Below, piece by piece: positions 25,139 through 33,794 of a stretch of 64,000 nt of DNA. The DNA lies in the NCBI RefSeq assembly GCF_000235405.2, contig NC_017095.1, forward strand, positions 124,001 to 188,000, read 5' to 3'. Under the pieces are notes generated by a model. The model searched no databases. It was not told where the DNA came from and saw only the letters and a list, made by a program, of their open reading frames with translations. How positions within the stretch are numbered: position 1 is the first letter of the stretch; each line of letters opens with the position of its first letter. This DNA is from Fervidobacterium pennivorans DSM 9078 (GTDB lineage: Bacteria > Thermotogota > Thermotogae > Thermotogales > Fervidobacteriaceae). The position numbers and the translations under genes were made by a program.

Positions 25139-26689
25139 GTGAAGCGTTACTATATTGGAGTAGACGTTGGAACTTCGAGTACTAAGGCTGTTGTCTTCGA
25201 TGAAGAGGCACTTGAAGTTAGGTACAAAGCTGTTGAGAACTACGCGTATAGTTTCGATGAAAAGATCGGCATTACTATAAGACCGAAAGATATTGAAGCG
25301 GCTCTGGAAAGATGTCTAAGAGATGCAGCGAATTTCTTGAGAGAGCTTTCTTCGGATAGGAAAGAAATATATTTGGTCGTAGATACTATGTTGCACTCGT
25401 TACTTTTCTTAGACAGCGATATGAAACCTGTTGCCAACATCATCCCATGGACCAATGATTTGGGAACAACAGAAGCGATCAAAATCCTCAAGAACGAATC
25501 GGTAGCGACGCTCTTACATAGCAGAACAGGTTGTCCTGTTGCGCCAACGTATCCATTCTACAAGTTAATATGGTTTTCAAAAAATGAGCAAGATTTTCTG
25601 AAACAAGTGACTAAGATTGCGTCTGTGAAGGACTATATAATCCATCTCCTTACGGATTCACATTTCGTTGATAAATCAATCGCAAGTGGTTCGGGCTGCT
25701 ACGATATTAGAGCTGATAGATGGGCAGATGACTTGCTGAGAGATTTTGCTAAGGTTGATTCATCAAAATTTCCAAGTGCAGTTTCAGGAAATACGGTGCT
25801 AAAACCCAGTAAATTCTTGACGAGCTTATTCGATGAAAAAAATTTCGATCTAAGGGTCATTGTTGGAACCTCTGATGGAGCTGCATCGAGTATGGGGACA
25901 ACGTTCGGCGATAGTAGTTTGATTACGATATCGATGGGAACAAGTGCTGCGATCAGAAGAATCACCAGTAAGATCCCTGATGTTGAAGATATGCCTGGGT
26001 TTGGCCCGTGGTGCTATATATTCGATGATAACAACTATATAGTCGGAAGCGCTACAAATAATTGCGGCAATGTTTTGAACTGGTGGAAAGATAACTATCT
26101 GAAGTCAAGTGATTACACTCCATACGAACAGACTCTTAACCGGATTTTGAACGATGAAGCAAGGATTCAAAAACCTAATAACTATAGGGTACTTTTTAAG
26201 CCAACTGTTTTTGGAATGCGCTCGATCAGGTGGATACCGTATCAGAAAGGAGAGTTTTATAATTTATCACCACATACAAGTGTTGATGACTTAACAGCCG
26301 CAGTTATCGAAGGGTTGGTGTTTAAGTTTAGAAGAGCCGTCAATGTGGTCGAGGAAGTCACACGCAAACTATTAGGAGACGTTACTGGATTTGTGGCTTC
26401 AGGAGGGTTGTTGGAAATACCGGGGTTCGGGAACTTGCTCTCAACCGTATTGAACCGAGGCATTTTTTACAGGAGTAATAGGTACGACGCTGTGCTTGGA
26501 ACCGTTCTTTTTGCTCTAAGATTAGTCAACAAAGCCCAGTTCGAAAAGTTTGTGAATACCAACAAGGAAACGAAAATCATATCGCCGACATTGAAATTTG
26601 TGGGCTTTTACGAAGGTCTGTATCAAGCATGGACTGAAAAAATAGAGGAAAGTGAAAAGCGCACTCTTGATGAAATTCTAAAGAGCTAA
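25139..26689 (+). CDS. FGGY-family carbohydrate kinase (gluconokinase-like), second copy
   Basis: 516 residues from GTG 25139. It starts KRYYIGVDVGTSSTKAVVFD and contains VIVGTSDGAASSMGTTFG with the catalytic Asp. TISMGTSAAIRRIT and a late GFVASGGLLEIPGFGNLLST complete the FGGY ATPase core. The sequence VPWTND-like NIIPWTNDLGTTEAIKIL resembles gluconate kinases of the GntK/XylB branch. It shares only general motifs with the kinase at 22,243, so the pair is not a recent duplication. Likely role: phosphorylation of gluconate to 6-phosphogluconate, the substrate of the dehydrogenase at the end of the operon. This is inferred from context. Confidence 0.86.
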   Translation: MKRYYIGVDVGTSSTKAVVFDEEALEVRYKAVENYAYSFDEKIGITIRPKDIEAALERCLRDAANFLRELSSDRKEIYLVVDTMLHSLLFLDSDMKPVANIIPWTNDLGTTEAIKILKNESVATLLHSRTGCPVAPTYPFYKLIWFSKNEQDFLKQVTKIASVKDYIIHLLTDSHFVDKSIASGSGCYDIRADRWADDLLRDFAKVDSSKFPSAVSGNTVLKPSKFLTSLFDEKNFDLRVIVGTSDGAASSMGTTFGDSSLITISMGTSAAIRRITSKIPDVEDMPGFGPWCYIFDDNNYIVGSATNNCGNVLNWWKDNYLKSSDYTPYEQTLNRILNDEARIQKPNNYRVLFKPTVFGMRSIRWIPYQKGEFYNLSPHTSVDDLTAAVIEGLVFKFRRAVNVVEEVTRKLLGDVTGFVASGGLLEIPGFGNLLSTVLNRGIFYRSNRYDAVLGTVLFALRLVNKAQFEKFVNTNKETKIISPTLKFVGFYEGLYQAWTEKIEESEKRTLDEILKS

Positions 26690-26707
26690 ACCTTTGGGGG
26701 TGTTATT

Positions 26708-28222
26708 GTGGAGGCTTTCTTGAAAACGTTCCAGGTAGGTATACCCATAGTGTTAAACCCGCAAAATCTTTTAATAATAGTTATTGGTACAGTCTGGGGG
26801 CTGATATTTGGTGCGGTCCCAGGGCTCACAGCAACGATGGGTGTCGCTTTGGCGTTGCCCCTAACGTATGGTCTAAATCCATATAGCGCATTGGCTCTGT
26901 TAAGTGCAATTTACGTTGGCGCTATATCGGGTGGATTTATCTCAGCGGGGTTGATAAATATTCCGGGAACTCCTTCATCTATTGCAACAACATTTGATGC
27001 TCATCCCATGGTGAAAAAAGGACAGGCACCACTTGCGATGGGAATTTCTCTTATGAGTTCGTTGTTCGGTGGGCTCATAGCGGTATTCGCGATGATAATA
27101 GCTACCTATTCATTGGCCCAAGTGGCCTTGAAGTTCGGCCCGTTTGAGTATTTCGCACTTGGTATCCTCGCATTTGCTGGTTGTATTGGAATGTTTGAAG
27201 GGGGAATAGTGAAGAATACCCTCTCAATACTTCTCGGACTTCTTATTGCTACAGTCGGAGCAGACCCACTAACAGGTGTTAAGAGGTTAACGTTTGGAAT
27301 TGAGAATCTTATTGCAGGAATAGATATTCTGCCACTTCTAATAGGATTGTTTGGTTTGAGTGAAGTATTTGTAGCCATAGAGCAGCGCTCGAAGTTTGTT
27401 GTTCCGCCAGAAACTAAAAAGATGAGAATGGGTTTCAAGGTGGTCCTTGAGTCGACGAAACTGATATTCAGCCAGCCGATTAATTTCATCAGGTCGTTGA
27501 TTATCGGTTTTATTATAGGGGTGTTTCCAGGCGTTGGTGGGGCAACCTCCAGCGTTATAGCTTATGGACTTGCCAAATCGTATTCCAAACATCCGGAAAA
27601 GTTCGGAACGGGAATCCCAGATGGTGTAATAGCTTCTGAAACCGCCAACAACGCTACCATCGCCGGAGCACTGGTTCCTCTGTTGTCGCTCGGAATACCT
27701 GGTGATTCAGTCACTGCGATGATGATTGGAGGGTTTATGATACACGGAATGATCCCGGGACCGATGCTGTTTGCGGAGCATGCTGACAGTGTTTATACAG
27801 TGTTCGCATCTCAGATCCTTGCTAACATAACGATGGTTGTACTTGGGCTCGTACTGATGCGATTTATTATATCTGCCTTAAGCGTCAAGTCATATTTCCT
27901 CTACCCGGTTATAACCATCGCGATGGTTGTTGGTGCTTATGGACTCTACAACAGGGTCTTTGACATCTGGGTAGCACTCTTCTTTGGGTTTGTTGGGTAC
28001 GTCTTAAGGAAAGCAAACTTTCCTCTTGTACCTCTTATAACTGCTTTCATACTCGGTCCTATTGTTGAAAAAGGGCTCAGACAAGCTCTCGCATTGTCAG
28101 AGGGTAGTTTAATGCCACTGTTCACAAGACCTATTTCGCTAACTCTAATAATACTTGCGGTATTTCTCTTTGTTCTTGGGCTATACATCAACGCGCGCGT
28201 TGCAAAGAAACAAAGTGCTTAA
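26708..28222 (+). CDS. tctA: Tripartite tricarboxylate transporter, large membrane subunit
   Basis: 504 residues from GTG 26708 after GGGGGTGTT. About 11-12 membrane segments. TctA signatures: GAVPGLTATMGVALALPLTY near residue 36, GLINIPGTPSSIATTFDAHP near 85, and a second repeat GVFPGVGGATSSVIAYGLAK near 275, with LVPLLSLGIPGDSVTAMMIG. It forms the ion-driven permease with TctB and is fed by a periplasmic TctC protein. TTT systems carry citrate and also many other organic and sugar acids. Being in the sugar-acid operon points to an aldonate as substrate. Gene order tctA-tctC-tctB is complete. Confidence 0.93.
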   Translation: MEAFLKTFQVGIPIVLNPQNLLIIVIGTVWGLIFGAVPGLTATMGVALALPLTYGLNPYSALALLSAIYVGAISGGFISAGLINIPGTPSSIATTFDAHPMVKKGQAPLAMGISLMSSLFGGLIAVFAMIIATYSLAQVALKFGPFEYFALGILAFAGCIGMFEGGIVKNTLSILLGLLIATVGADPLTGVKRLTFGIENLIAGIDILPLLIGLFGLSEVFVAIEQRSKFVVPPETKKMRMGFKVVLESTKLIFSQPINFIRSLIIGFIIGVFPGVGGATSSVIAYGLAKSYSKHPEKFGTGIPDGVIASETANNATIAGALVPLLSLGIPGDSVTAMMIGGFMIHGMIPGPMLFAEHADSVYTVFASQILANITMVVLGLVLMRFIISALSVKSYFLYPVITIAMVVGAYGLYNRVFDIWVALFFGFVGYVLRKANFPLVPLITAFILGPIVEKGLRQALALSEGSLMPLFTRPISLTLIILAVFLFVLGLYINARVAKKQSA

Positions 28223-28254
28223 ACTTATCCTTATACCAGGAGGTGTGGTGTGTT

Positions 28255-29208
28255 ATGACAAGAAGGTTAGTGTTTTTGGTTCTTAGCGTTTTGCTGACAT
28301 TACTTCTGGTCACACTTAGCTTCGCCGCTTATCCGGAAAGACCGGTAACTGTTGTTGTTCCGTATTCAGCAGGTGGTGCAAGTGATATAACAGCAAGGCT
28401 CATAGCAGAGTTTTGGAAGAAGTACACTGGCAAAGAAATGATAGTAACCAATGTTGTCGGAGCAGAAGGAGCGGTTGCAGCCAGACAAGTGCTTCAGACA
28501 AAACCAGATGGTTATACCGTACTTTGGTACCACCAGGCCGTATTGGGAAACTACTACCTTGGCGTAGCGGATATAAAGTGGACGAACTTTACACCGGCGT
28601 GTATCGTAACAAAGACCTCGAGAATAACTGCGGCACGGGCAGATGCTCCCTGGAATAATTTGAAAGAAGCTATTGAAGATGCAAAGAAAAATCCGAAGAA
28701 GTACGTGTACGGAGCCGGTGCAGGTGGAATAGCTTATTTGGAATACGCTCCGATCGAGATGGCAGCTCCAGGTGCATTCAGAGTGGTTCCTAACGAGGGT
28801 GGAGATGCGCAAAGAATTGCTGCCTTACTTGGTGGCCACGTCGATATTGTTCCATTAGCTCTTGTCTCAGCCGTTCAGTATATCAAGAACGGGCAAATCA
28901 AGGTTTTGGCTGTGCACGATGATCAACCAGACCCGTTCATACCCAATGCGCCAACGGCAGCTTCTCAGGGACTTAGGAGTCTGAAATTCCCGATGACAAA
29001 CACGTTTTTCTTCCCTCCAAGAACTCCGGCTAACATAGTGAACGAGTTCAACAAGATTATTGAAAAGATAGTAGCCGACTCAGAATTTCAAAAGAAGTTG
29101 GCCGAAGTTGCATACGCAGTCCCGTTCTTTAAGACTGGAAACGATCTGTTGAATTTCTGGAGAGAACAGGAAGCAGTTTACATGAAAGCAGCTCAAGTAG
29201 TTAAATGA
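28255..29208 (+). CDS. tctC: Tripartite tricarboxylate transporter, extracytoplasmic binding protein
   Basis: 317 residues from ATG 28255, nine bases after AGGAGGTG. A signal peptide is clear: basic MTRR, hydrophobic LVFLVLSVLLTLLLVTLSFA, and cleavage around AFA/AY. The mature protein starts YPERPVTVVVPYSAGGASDI, the classic Bug/TctC ligand-binding start (the P-Y-x-x-G-G-x-x-D motif contacts a carboxylate). GYTVLWYHQAVLGNYYLG and LGGHVDIVPLALVSAVQYIK are other conserved blocks. It captures the acid substrate in the periplasm for TctAB. Which acid cannot be read directly. Confidence 0.92.
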   Translation: MTRRLVFLVLSVLLTLLLVTLSFAAYPERPVTVVVPYSAGGASDITARLIAEFWKKYTGKEMIVTNVVGAEGAVAARQVLQTKPDGYTVLWYHQAVLGNYYLGVADIKWTNFTPACIVTKTSRITAARADAPWNNLKEAIEDAKKNPKKYVYGAGAGGIAYLEYAPIEMAAPGAFRVVPNEGGDAQRIAALLGGHVDIVPLALVSAVQYIKNGQIKVLAVHDDQPDPFIPNAPTAASQGLRSLKFPMTNTFFFPPRTPANIVNEFNKIIEKIVADSEFQKKLAEVAYAVPFFKTGNDLLNFWREQEAVYMKAAQVVK

Positions 29209-29276
29209 GAAATACAACAGTGGGGGGCAACGTGCCCCTCACATATTCAAACTAAGAGCTGGGGAGGAATCATCAT

Positions 29277-29774
29277 ATGAAAAAATTGACTAACATACTA
29301 AAGAACCTAATATTCCCAATAATATTTATCGTTGTATCGATAGTAAGCTATATACAAGCTGCATTAATTCGAACCCTTCGATTTGGCGGCTCACTCGGTG
29401 GAGATTTCTTTCCAAAACTGATTTCTCTACTTACATTACTGTTCTCCATTTTGTGGCTGGTAATGGAAATCCGAAGTCTGAAGAAGAAGTCTCAGGTTGC
29501 AGAATCTTCAAATGATGCAGGTCATAATGTTGGATTTCGCAATTCTCTACTGTTTTTGATAATCTTCGCTGCTGCGGTATGGCTCATGAAATACGTGGGT
29601 TTCCTGCTTTCCGCGTTCTTGATAGTTTTCTTTAACTACATTTTCTTGAAAGATGAGATGAAATTGAAAGATCTGCCGTTAGCTATCGCATATACGGCGG
29701 TTGTTTCTTTTGGAATCTGGTATCTCTTTGAGAAAGTCTTTGAATTGGTTTTTCCGAGAGGCATTTTCTGGTAA
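29277..29774 (+). CDS. tctB: Tripartite tricarboxylate transporter, small membrane subunit
   Basis: 165 residues from ATG 29277 with GGGGAGGAATC upstream. Four hydrophobic segments: residues about 10-28, 42-58, 85-104, and 112-160 in two parts. The loop LGGDFFPKLISLLTLLFSIL has the G-x-x-x-F-P motif after the first helix that marks TctB. It completes the TctABC set. Sequence conservation in this subunit is always low, so the call rests on topology, motif and neighbours. Confidence 0.87.
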   Translation: MKKLTNILKNLIFPIIFIVVSIVSYIQAALIRTLRFGGSLGGDFFPKLISLLTLLFSILWLVMEIRSLKKKSQVAESSNDAGHNVGFRNSLLFLIIFAAAVWLMKYVGFLLSAFLIVFFNYIFLKDEMKLKDLPLAIAYTAVVSFGIWYLFEKVFELVFPRGIFW

Positions 29775-29820
29775 GTTGGGTTGTTCTAAATTCTTTAAAA
29801 TGATTTAGAGGGTGATAGAT

Positions 29821-31245
29821 GTGGACGGAAAGAGTGACGTTGGAATAATTGGGCTTGGTACCATGGGTAAGAATTTATCACTCAATTTTGCACAGAAAGG
29901 TTTACGTGTTAGTGTTTACGACAAAGAATACGGAGTAACTAAGCAGTTCTTATCAAGCATTCCTTTCTCCTATAGCATTCGAGGCTTCCAAGGTATCGAT
30001 GCTCTTGTTGAATCTCTCAGTAGACCAAGGGTGATTATCTTACTCATCACGGCTGGGAATCCGGTAGATGAGGTCATTAATTCGCTTATTCCATTTCTGG
30101 AAGTAGGAGATATAGTAATAGACTCCGGAAATTCGCACTTTAAAGACACCGAAAGACGCTATAGGTTCCTCGCTGAAAAAGGCTTCCGCTTTTTAGGGAT
30201 GGGCATTTCCGGTGGTTCTGAAGGAGCTTTAAAAGGGCCCTCTCTGATGCCCGGTGGGGATTATCAAGCGTATAAACAGGTCGAAGAAATGCTGAAGAAA
30301 ATCGCAGCTAAGAGTAGATATGGTGAGTGTGTGAATTACATGGGTGAGCGCTCAGCAGGGCACTTTGTTAAAATGGTGCACAATGGCATTGAATATGGGA
30401 TAATAGCTGGCATCTCTGAAGTTTATCAAGTAATGCGTGAAGTCTTATTGCTACGAACAGATGAAATCGCAACTATTTTTGAAGAATGGAACGAGTTGCT
30501 GTTTGATTCATTTCTGCTCAGGGTTGCAAGTATCGTCTTGAGACAGGTCGACGAACTTACAGGTGCTCCTTTTATAGATGTGATCCTTGACGTTGCAGAG
30601 CAGAAGGGGACAGGTCTGTGGTTTACTCAAACTGCGTTAGAGCTAGGAATTCCTGCAATCACGATAGCAGCTTCAGTGAACAGCAGAATGATTTCAGTGT
30701 TCAAAGAACTTAGAATGAGGATTTCTAAGAACTCTCAAATAAAGAGGCGTTCACTGGAACAGGAAAGTTTAGGTTTAGACTTGATAAGTTTACTCAAGGA
30801 TGCCCTTATGTTTGTTAACTACATTGCTTTTAGTGAGGGACTGTGGTTGTTAACGCGAGCCTCGAATGAATTTGGCTACAACGTCCAGTTAGATAATGTG
30901 TTAAAAGTTTGGAGAAAAGGAAGTATCCTCGAGTCAAGTTTCATAGATTACTTACTGTTGGAAGATCTTGGAGGTTTGGGATGCTTAATTGAGAAAGAGA
31001 ATATCATAAAGAATTTGAACCTTTTGTACGAAAATGTTATCCAGGTTAGCAGTATAGCCAAAAGATACAATATCCCAATTCCTGTTATTGATTCCGCTAT
31101 TAATTTCTATCTCTCTATTGTTTCTGAAAAGCTGCCTGCAAATCTTGTTCAGGCGATAAGGGATTGGTTTGGTTATCATGGGTTTTACAGGGTCGATAAG
31201 CCGAATCAAGTATTCCACTTTGAAAAAGGAGAAGCTGATAGCTAA
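29821..31245 (+). CDS. gnd: 6-phosphogluconate dehydrogenase (decarboxylating)
   Basis: 474 residues from GTG 29821; AGAGGGTGA gives proper spacing, better than GTG 29812. NADP-binding loop: VGIIGLGTMGKNLSLNFAQK. Active site: FLGMGISGGSEGALKGPSLM then PGG, and SAGHFVKMVHNGIEYGIIAG with the catalytic Lys and the His-Asn-Gly-Ile-Glu-Tyr substrate clamp. The end LPANLVQAIRDWFGYHGFYR is the usual tail. It oxidises 6-phosphogluconate to ribulose-5-phosphate and CO2, providing an outlet for gluconate phosphorylated by the operon kinases. Compared with most family members, the middle part (residues 300-400) is divergent. Confidence 0.92.
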   Translation: MDGKSDVGIIGLGTMGKNLSLNFAQKGLRVSVYDKEYGVTKQFLSSIPFSYSIRGFQGIDALVESLSRPRVIILLITAGNPVDEVINSLIPFLEVGDIVIDSGNSHFKDTERRYRFLAEKGFRFLGMGISGGSEGALKGPSLMPGGDYQAYKQVEEMLKKIAAKSRYGECVNYMGERSAGHFVKMVHNGIEYGIIAGISEVYQVMREVLLLRTDEIATIFEEWNELLFDSFLLRVASIVLRQVDELTGAPFIDVILDVAEQKGTGLWFTQTALELGIPAITIAASVNSRMISVFKELRMRISKNSQIKRRSLEQESLGLDLISLLKDALMFVNYIAFSEGLWLLTRASNEFGYNVQLDNVLKVWRKGSILESSFIDYLLLEDLGGLGCLIEKENIIKNLNLLYENVIQVSSIAKRYNIPIPVIDSAINFYLSIVSEKLPANLVQAIRDWFGYHGFYRVDKPNQVFHFEKGEADS

Positions 31246-31315
31246 ACACATAACTTCAAGAAATTCACGGCTGCCCTTCCTTAAGGATAAAATAGTTTCT
31301 TACGTCTCGTATCTG

Positions 31316-31352
31316 GTCTTTCACTCTTAAATCAGGGAGTGGAAGACTTTTT
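31316..31352 (+). terminator. Terminator of the sugar-acid operon
   Basis: GTCTTTCACTC (31,316-31,326) pairs with GAGTGGAAGAC (31,337-31,347), then TTTTTG. Stem of 11 pairs with one G-T, loop of 10 bases. The next ~170 bp up to the broken GT2 gene show nothing I recognise. Confidence 0.78.
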
Positions 31353-31521
31353 GTTTTCGTTTAAAAAGAGTCAAAAGTCAAATTTGTGAAACCGTTGCTA
31401 TGGATTTAATGATTATTTTCATCAAATTGACTTTGATTCGGACAGATAAGAACTCTGCTAACACAACTACCATTGGAACTTTTATAATAACTAAGATATA
31501 TGGATAGAAAACATTTTTAGA

Positions 31522-32110
31522 TTATGCCTTTTTGACAAGTCCAACAAGTGAACCTGTCCCGTACGATATGTGCAAAATTAGGAATGAAGTTAACGTATAG
31601 AAAAATATGCTATTGTCGTTGTGTTTGGTGCTTACAGATGCTGAGAATATGGTAACCATTGCTAAGTAAAGTGAAAGAGAAACCAAGCCAAGTAGTTTAA
31701 AGAAAGTTGGGATGACCGGAATTGAGAGGGTTACAGCCAAAATGAGTAGATAAATGACAAAAAACAAAGGAATTAAGTGCCTTAGCTTGTATGCTTTTTT
31801 CACGTACTTTCGGCTGTGGGTAACCCAAAATCCGTTTGAAAAGTTGTTTTGCCAAAGTCCTTTGAATGTGTCTCTGGCAAAGTAGTACGCTCTTGCTTGC
31901 GGAACAAGCATGATTTTATATCCTGCATCTTTGAGCCTTATGTTGAATTCTATATCCTGATTTCTTATCAATCTTTTATCGAACAGTCCGACCTTTTCAA
32001 AGATTTCTTTTTTGTAAATTCCATAAGCTACCGTGTCGACGTATTCATTCTTCTGAGCGCCTGTTCTGTACTTTGCGCCACCAACTCCGAATGGATGTTT
32101 CAATACCTCA
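31522..32110 (-). pseudogene. 3' part of a GT2 glycosyltransferase gene, truncated at a recombination joint
   Basis: About 196 C-terminal codons remain. SEVLKHPFGVGGAKYRTGAQ, YVDTVAYGIYKKEIFEKVGL, RLIRNQDIEFNIRLKDAGYK and the membrane-rich tail LRHLIPLFFVIYLLILAVTL are closely similar to the intact GT2 at 33,795-34,805. The N-terminal catalytic half with the DxD motif is missing: similarity stops at about 32,111, where an epimerase fragment on the opposite strand begins. No start codon with a ribosome site exists for the remnant. It is one side of a chimeric junction. Confidence 0.88.
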
Positions 32111-32112
32111 GC

Positions 32113-32766
32113 GTGCTCACAGATAGAGTTTCTAAGTACCTGTTCTGTCCGACTAAACTGGCTGTTGAGAATTTGAAAAAAGAAGGTATAGAGCAAGGAG
32201 TTTATTTTGTCGGAGATGTGATGTACGATTTGTTTTTGATGATGGAGCCTATGTTTAAATACGATGTGTTCGAACTTCTTGGTCTTGAGGAAGAAAATTA
32301 TATTGTTATGACCCTCCACAGAGATTTTAATGTGGATAACAAAGAAAAGTTTGAAAAGATTTTGAGCGAAGTCTCAAAAGTTGCGGAGAAGATAAAGGTT
32401 GTTTTCCCAGTTCATCCAAGAACACGTAAAAGAATTTCTGAATTCGGGTTGGATAGGTATTTGAAAAACATTATTGTAATCGAACCGATTGATTATTTAA
32501 ACTTAATGGGCTTGGTGGAGAAATCTTGGAAGGTTATTACCGACAGTGGTGGGTTACAGAAAGAGGCGTATTTTGCAGGTAAACGGGCTGTTGTTGTAAT
32601 GCCGGATACAAGCTGGCGAGAGCTTGTTGAGAGTGAGTGGAACATCTTAGCAGATGGTGAAGGGATTTACGATGCGGTGTTTTCTTCTCAAGAAAGGCCA
32701 TATCCAACAGGGCTGTATGGAAATGGCGATGCAGGGAAGAGGATGGTTGAGATTTTAACTAAGTAA
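32113..32766 (+). pseudogene. 3' part of a WecB/WbpI-like epimerase gene, truncated at the same joint
   Basis: From VLTDRVSKYLFCPTKLAVEN onward the 218 codons are almost the same as the second half of the frameshifted gene at 19,714-20,765, including VITDSGGLQKEAYFAGKRAV and PTGLYGNGDAGKRMVEIL. The N-terminal 120 or so residues, with the G-A-R-P-Q-F-I-K nucleotide site, are absent. The joint with the GT2 fragment lies within two or three bases of 32,111. It cannot make a working epimerase. Confidence 0.9.
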
Positions 32767-32784
32767 TATGAATTAAACTTAACA

Positions 32785-32815
32785 AATAGCTGCCATATAG
32801 GCAGCTATTGTTTTT
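32785..32815. terminator. Bidirectional terminator hairpin
   Basis: AATAGCTGCC (32,785-32,794) and GGCAGCTATT (32,800-32,809) are exact complements around a 5-base loop, followed by GTTTTT. It sits between the epimerase fragment (plus) and the LCP gene (minus), whose last codons overlap its T run. Confidence 0.85.
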
Positions 32816-33767
32816 ATCTTTCCAAGAACTCATGCAGTGCTTGTTTGTTTTTTTCTATATCAGTAATGAATATCCACTGTTTTATTCCATCAATTGTTGC
32901 ATACCCTTCTCTATACGAACCAGAGACGGGAAGTCTGGTGTGCTCGAGCGTGTATTTTGAGTAGTTTTTCGTGGCAAGAGAAACAATTTCGTTACGTGTT
33001 AAGTTTGTTTCTATATATGGGAGCACCATATCAATTATGCGCAATTTTGTTCCAAGTGATGCATTTTTCACTTTTTCAAAAACTTTTTCGAAGACTCTCT
33101 GCTGTCGCTGGACTCTTTCGTAATCACCATTGCCTACATATCTTATTCTTGCATACGCGAGAGCTTGCCTGCCATTGAGACGTTGCAAGCCAGGATATTT
33201 TACTTCCGGCACATCTCCGCCTATCAGGTTTCTTACTTCCCTCATGTTTATGTTAATATGTTCCACTTCGTAGTCTTTGACATCTATCTCAACCCCACCA
33301 ACAGCATCAATTATTTTTTCAAAACCGCGGAAGTCTACAGTTACGTATTTTGTTAGAGCAAGTTCAAAGTTTGTATTCAGTGTTGAAAGTGCAAGCTTTG
33401 GACCTCCTAGTTCATAGGCGCTGTTAATCTTTCGTTTACCGTAACCAGGAACATCAACGTAAAGGTCCCTCATTATCGAGGCAAGTTTTATCTTTTGCAT
33501 AGAATGGTCAATAAGAAGAATCATAATCGTATCGCTTCGGGAGCTTTCACCTTCGTGGCGTGCATCTAAACCAAACAATGCAACTGCAAACTTCGAGGAG
33601 TTTGCAGTTGTAGATTGGTTATTATAGGCATTTACGTCCTCTAGACTGAATTCTGTGGTGAAAAGAATCTTCGAAAGCTTTGTCTCAAAGTATAGCCAGA
33701 CAATCAAGCCTGTAATCGCTACCGTTAGTAAAATTGCAAGCAAAGGCTTTAAGAAAGCTGATACCAA
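32814..33767 (-). CDS. LytR-CpsA-Psr (LCP) family glycopolymer ligase
   Basis: 317 residues from TTG 33767, with GGAGG seven bases upstream on the minus strand. One N-terminal membrane anchor (FLKPLLAILLTVAITGLIVW) precedes an extracytoplasmic LCP domain. KFAVALFGLDARHEGESSRS and DTIMILLIDHSMQKIKLASI hold the conserved Asp/Arg cluster that binds the pyrophosphate-polyprenyl group; SIMRDLYVDVPGYGKRKINS and YARIRYVGNGDYERVQRQQR are further core motifs. LCP enzymes transfer polyprenyl-linked glycans to peptidoglycan or protein outside the cell. Thermotogota have no teichoic acids, so this one presumably attaches the surface glycan made by this locus. Confidence 0.9.
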   Translation of the reverse strand: MVSAFLKPLLAILLTVAITGLIVWLYFETKLSKILFTTEFSLEDVNAYNNQSTTANSSKFAVALFGLDARHEGESSRSDTIMILLIDHSMQKIKLASIMRDLYVDVPGYGKRKINSAYELGGPKLALSTLNTNFELALTKYVTVDFRGFEKIIDAVGGVEIDVKDYEVEHININMREVRNLIGGDVPEVKYPGLQRLNGRQALAYARIRYVGNGDYERVQRQQRVFEKVFEKVKNASLGTKLRIIDMVLPYIETNLTRNEIVSLATKNYSKYTLEHTRLPVSGSYREGYATIDGIKQWIFITDIEKNKQALHEFLER

Positions 33768-33794
33768 GTTCTGTCCTCCATCTTTTATAGATTA

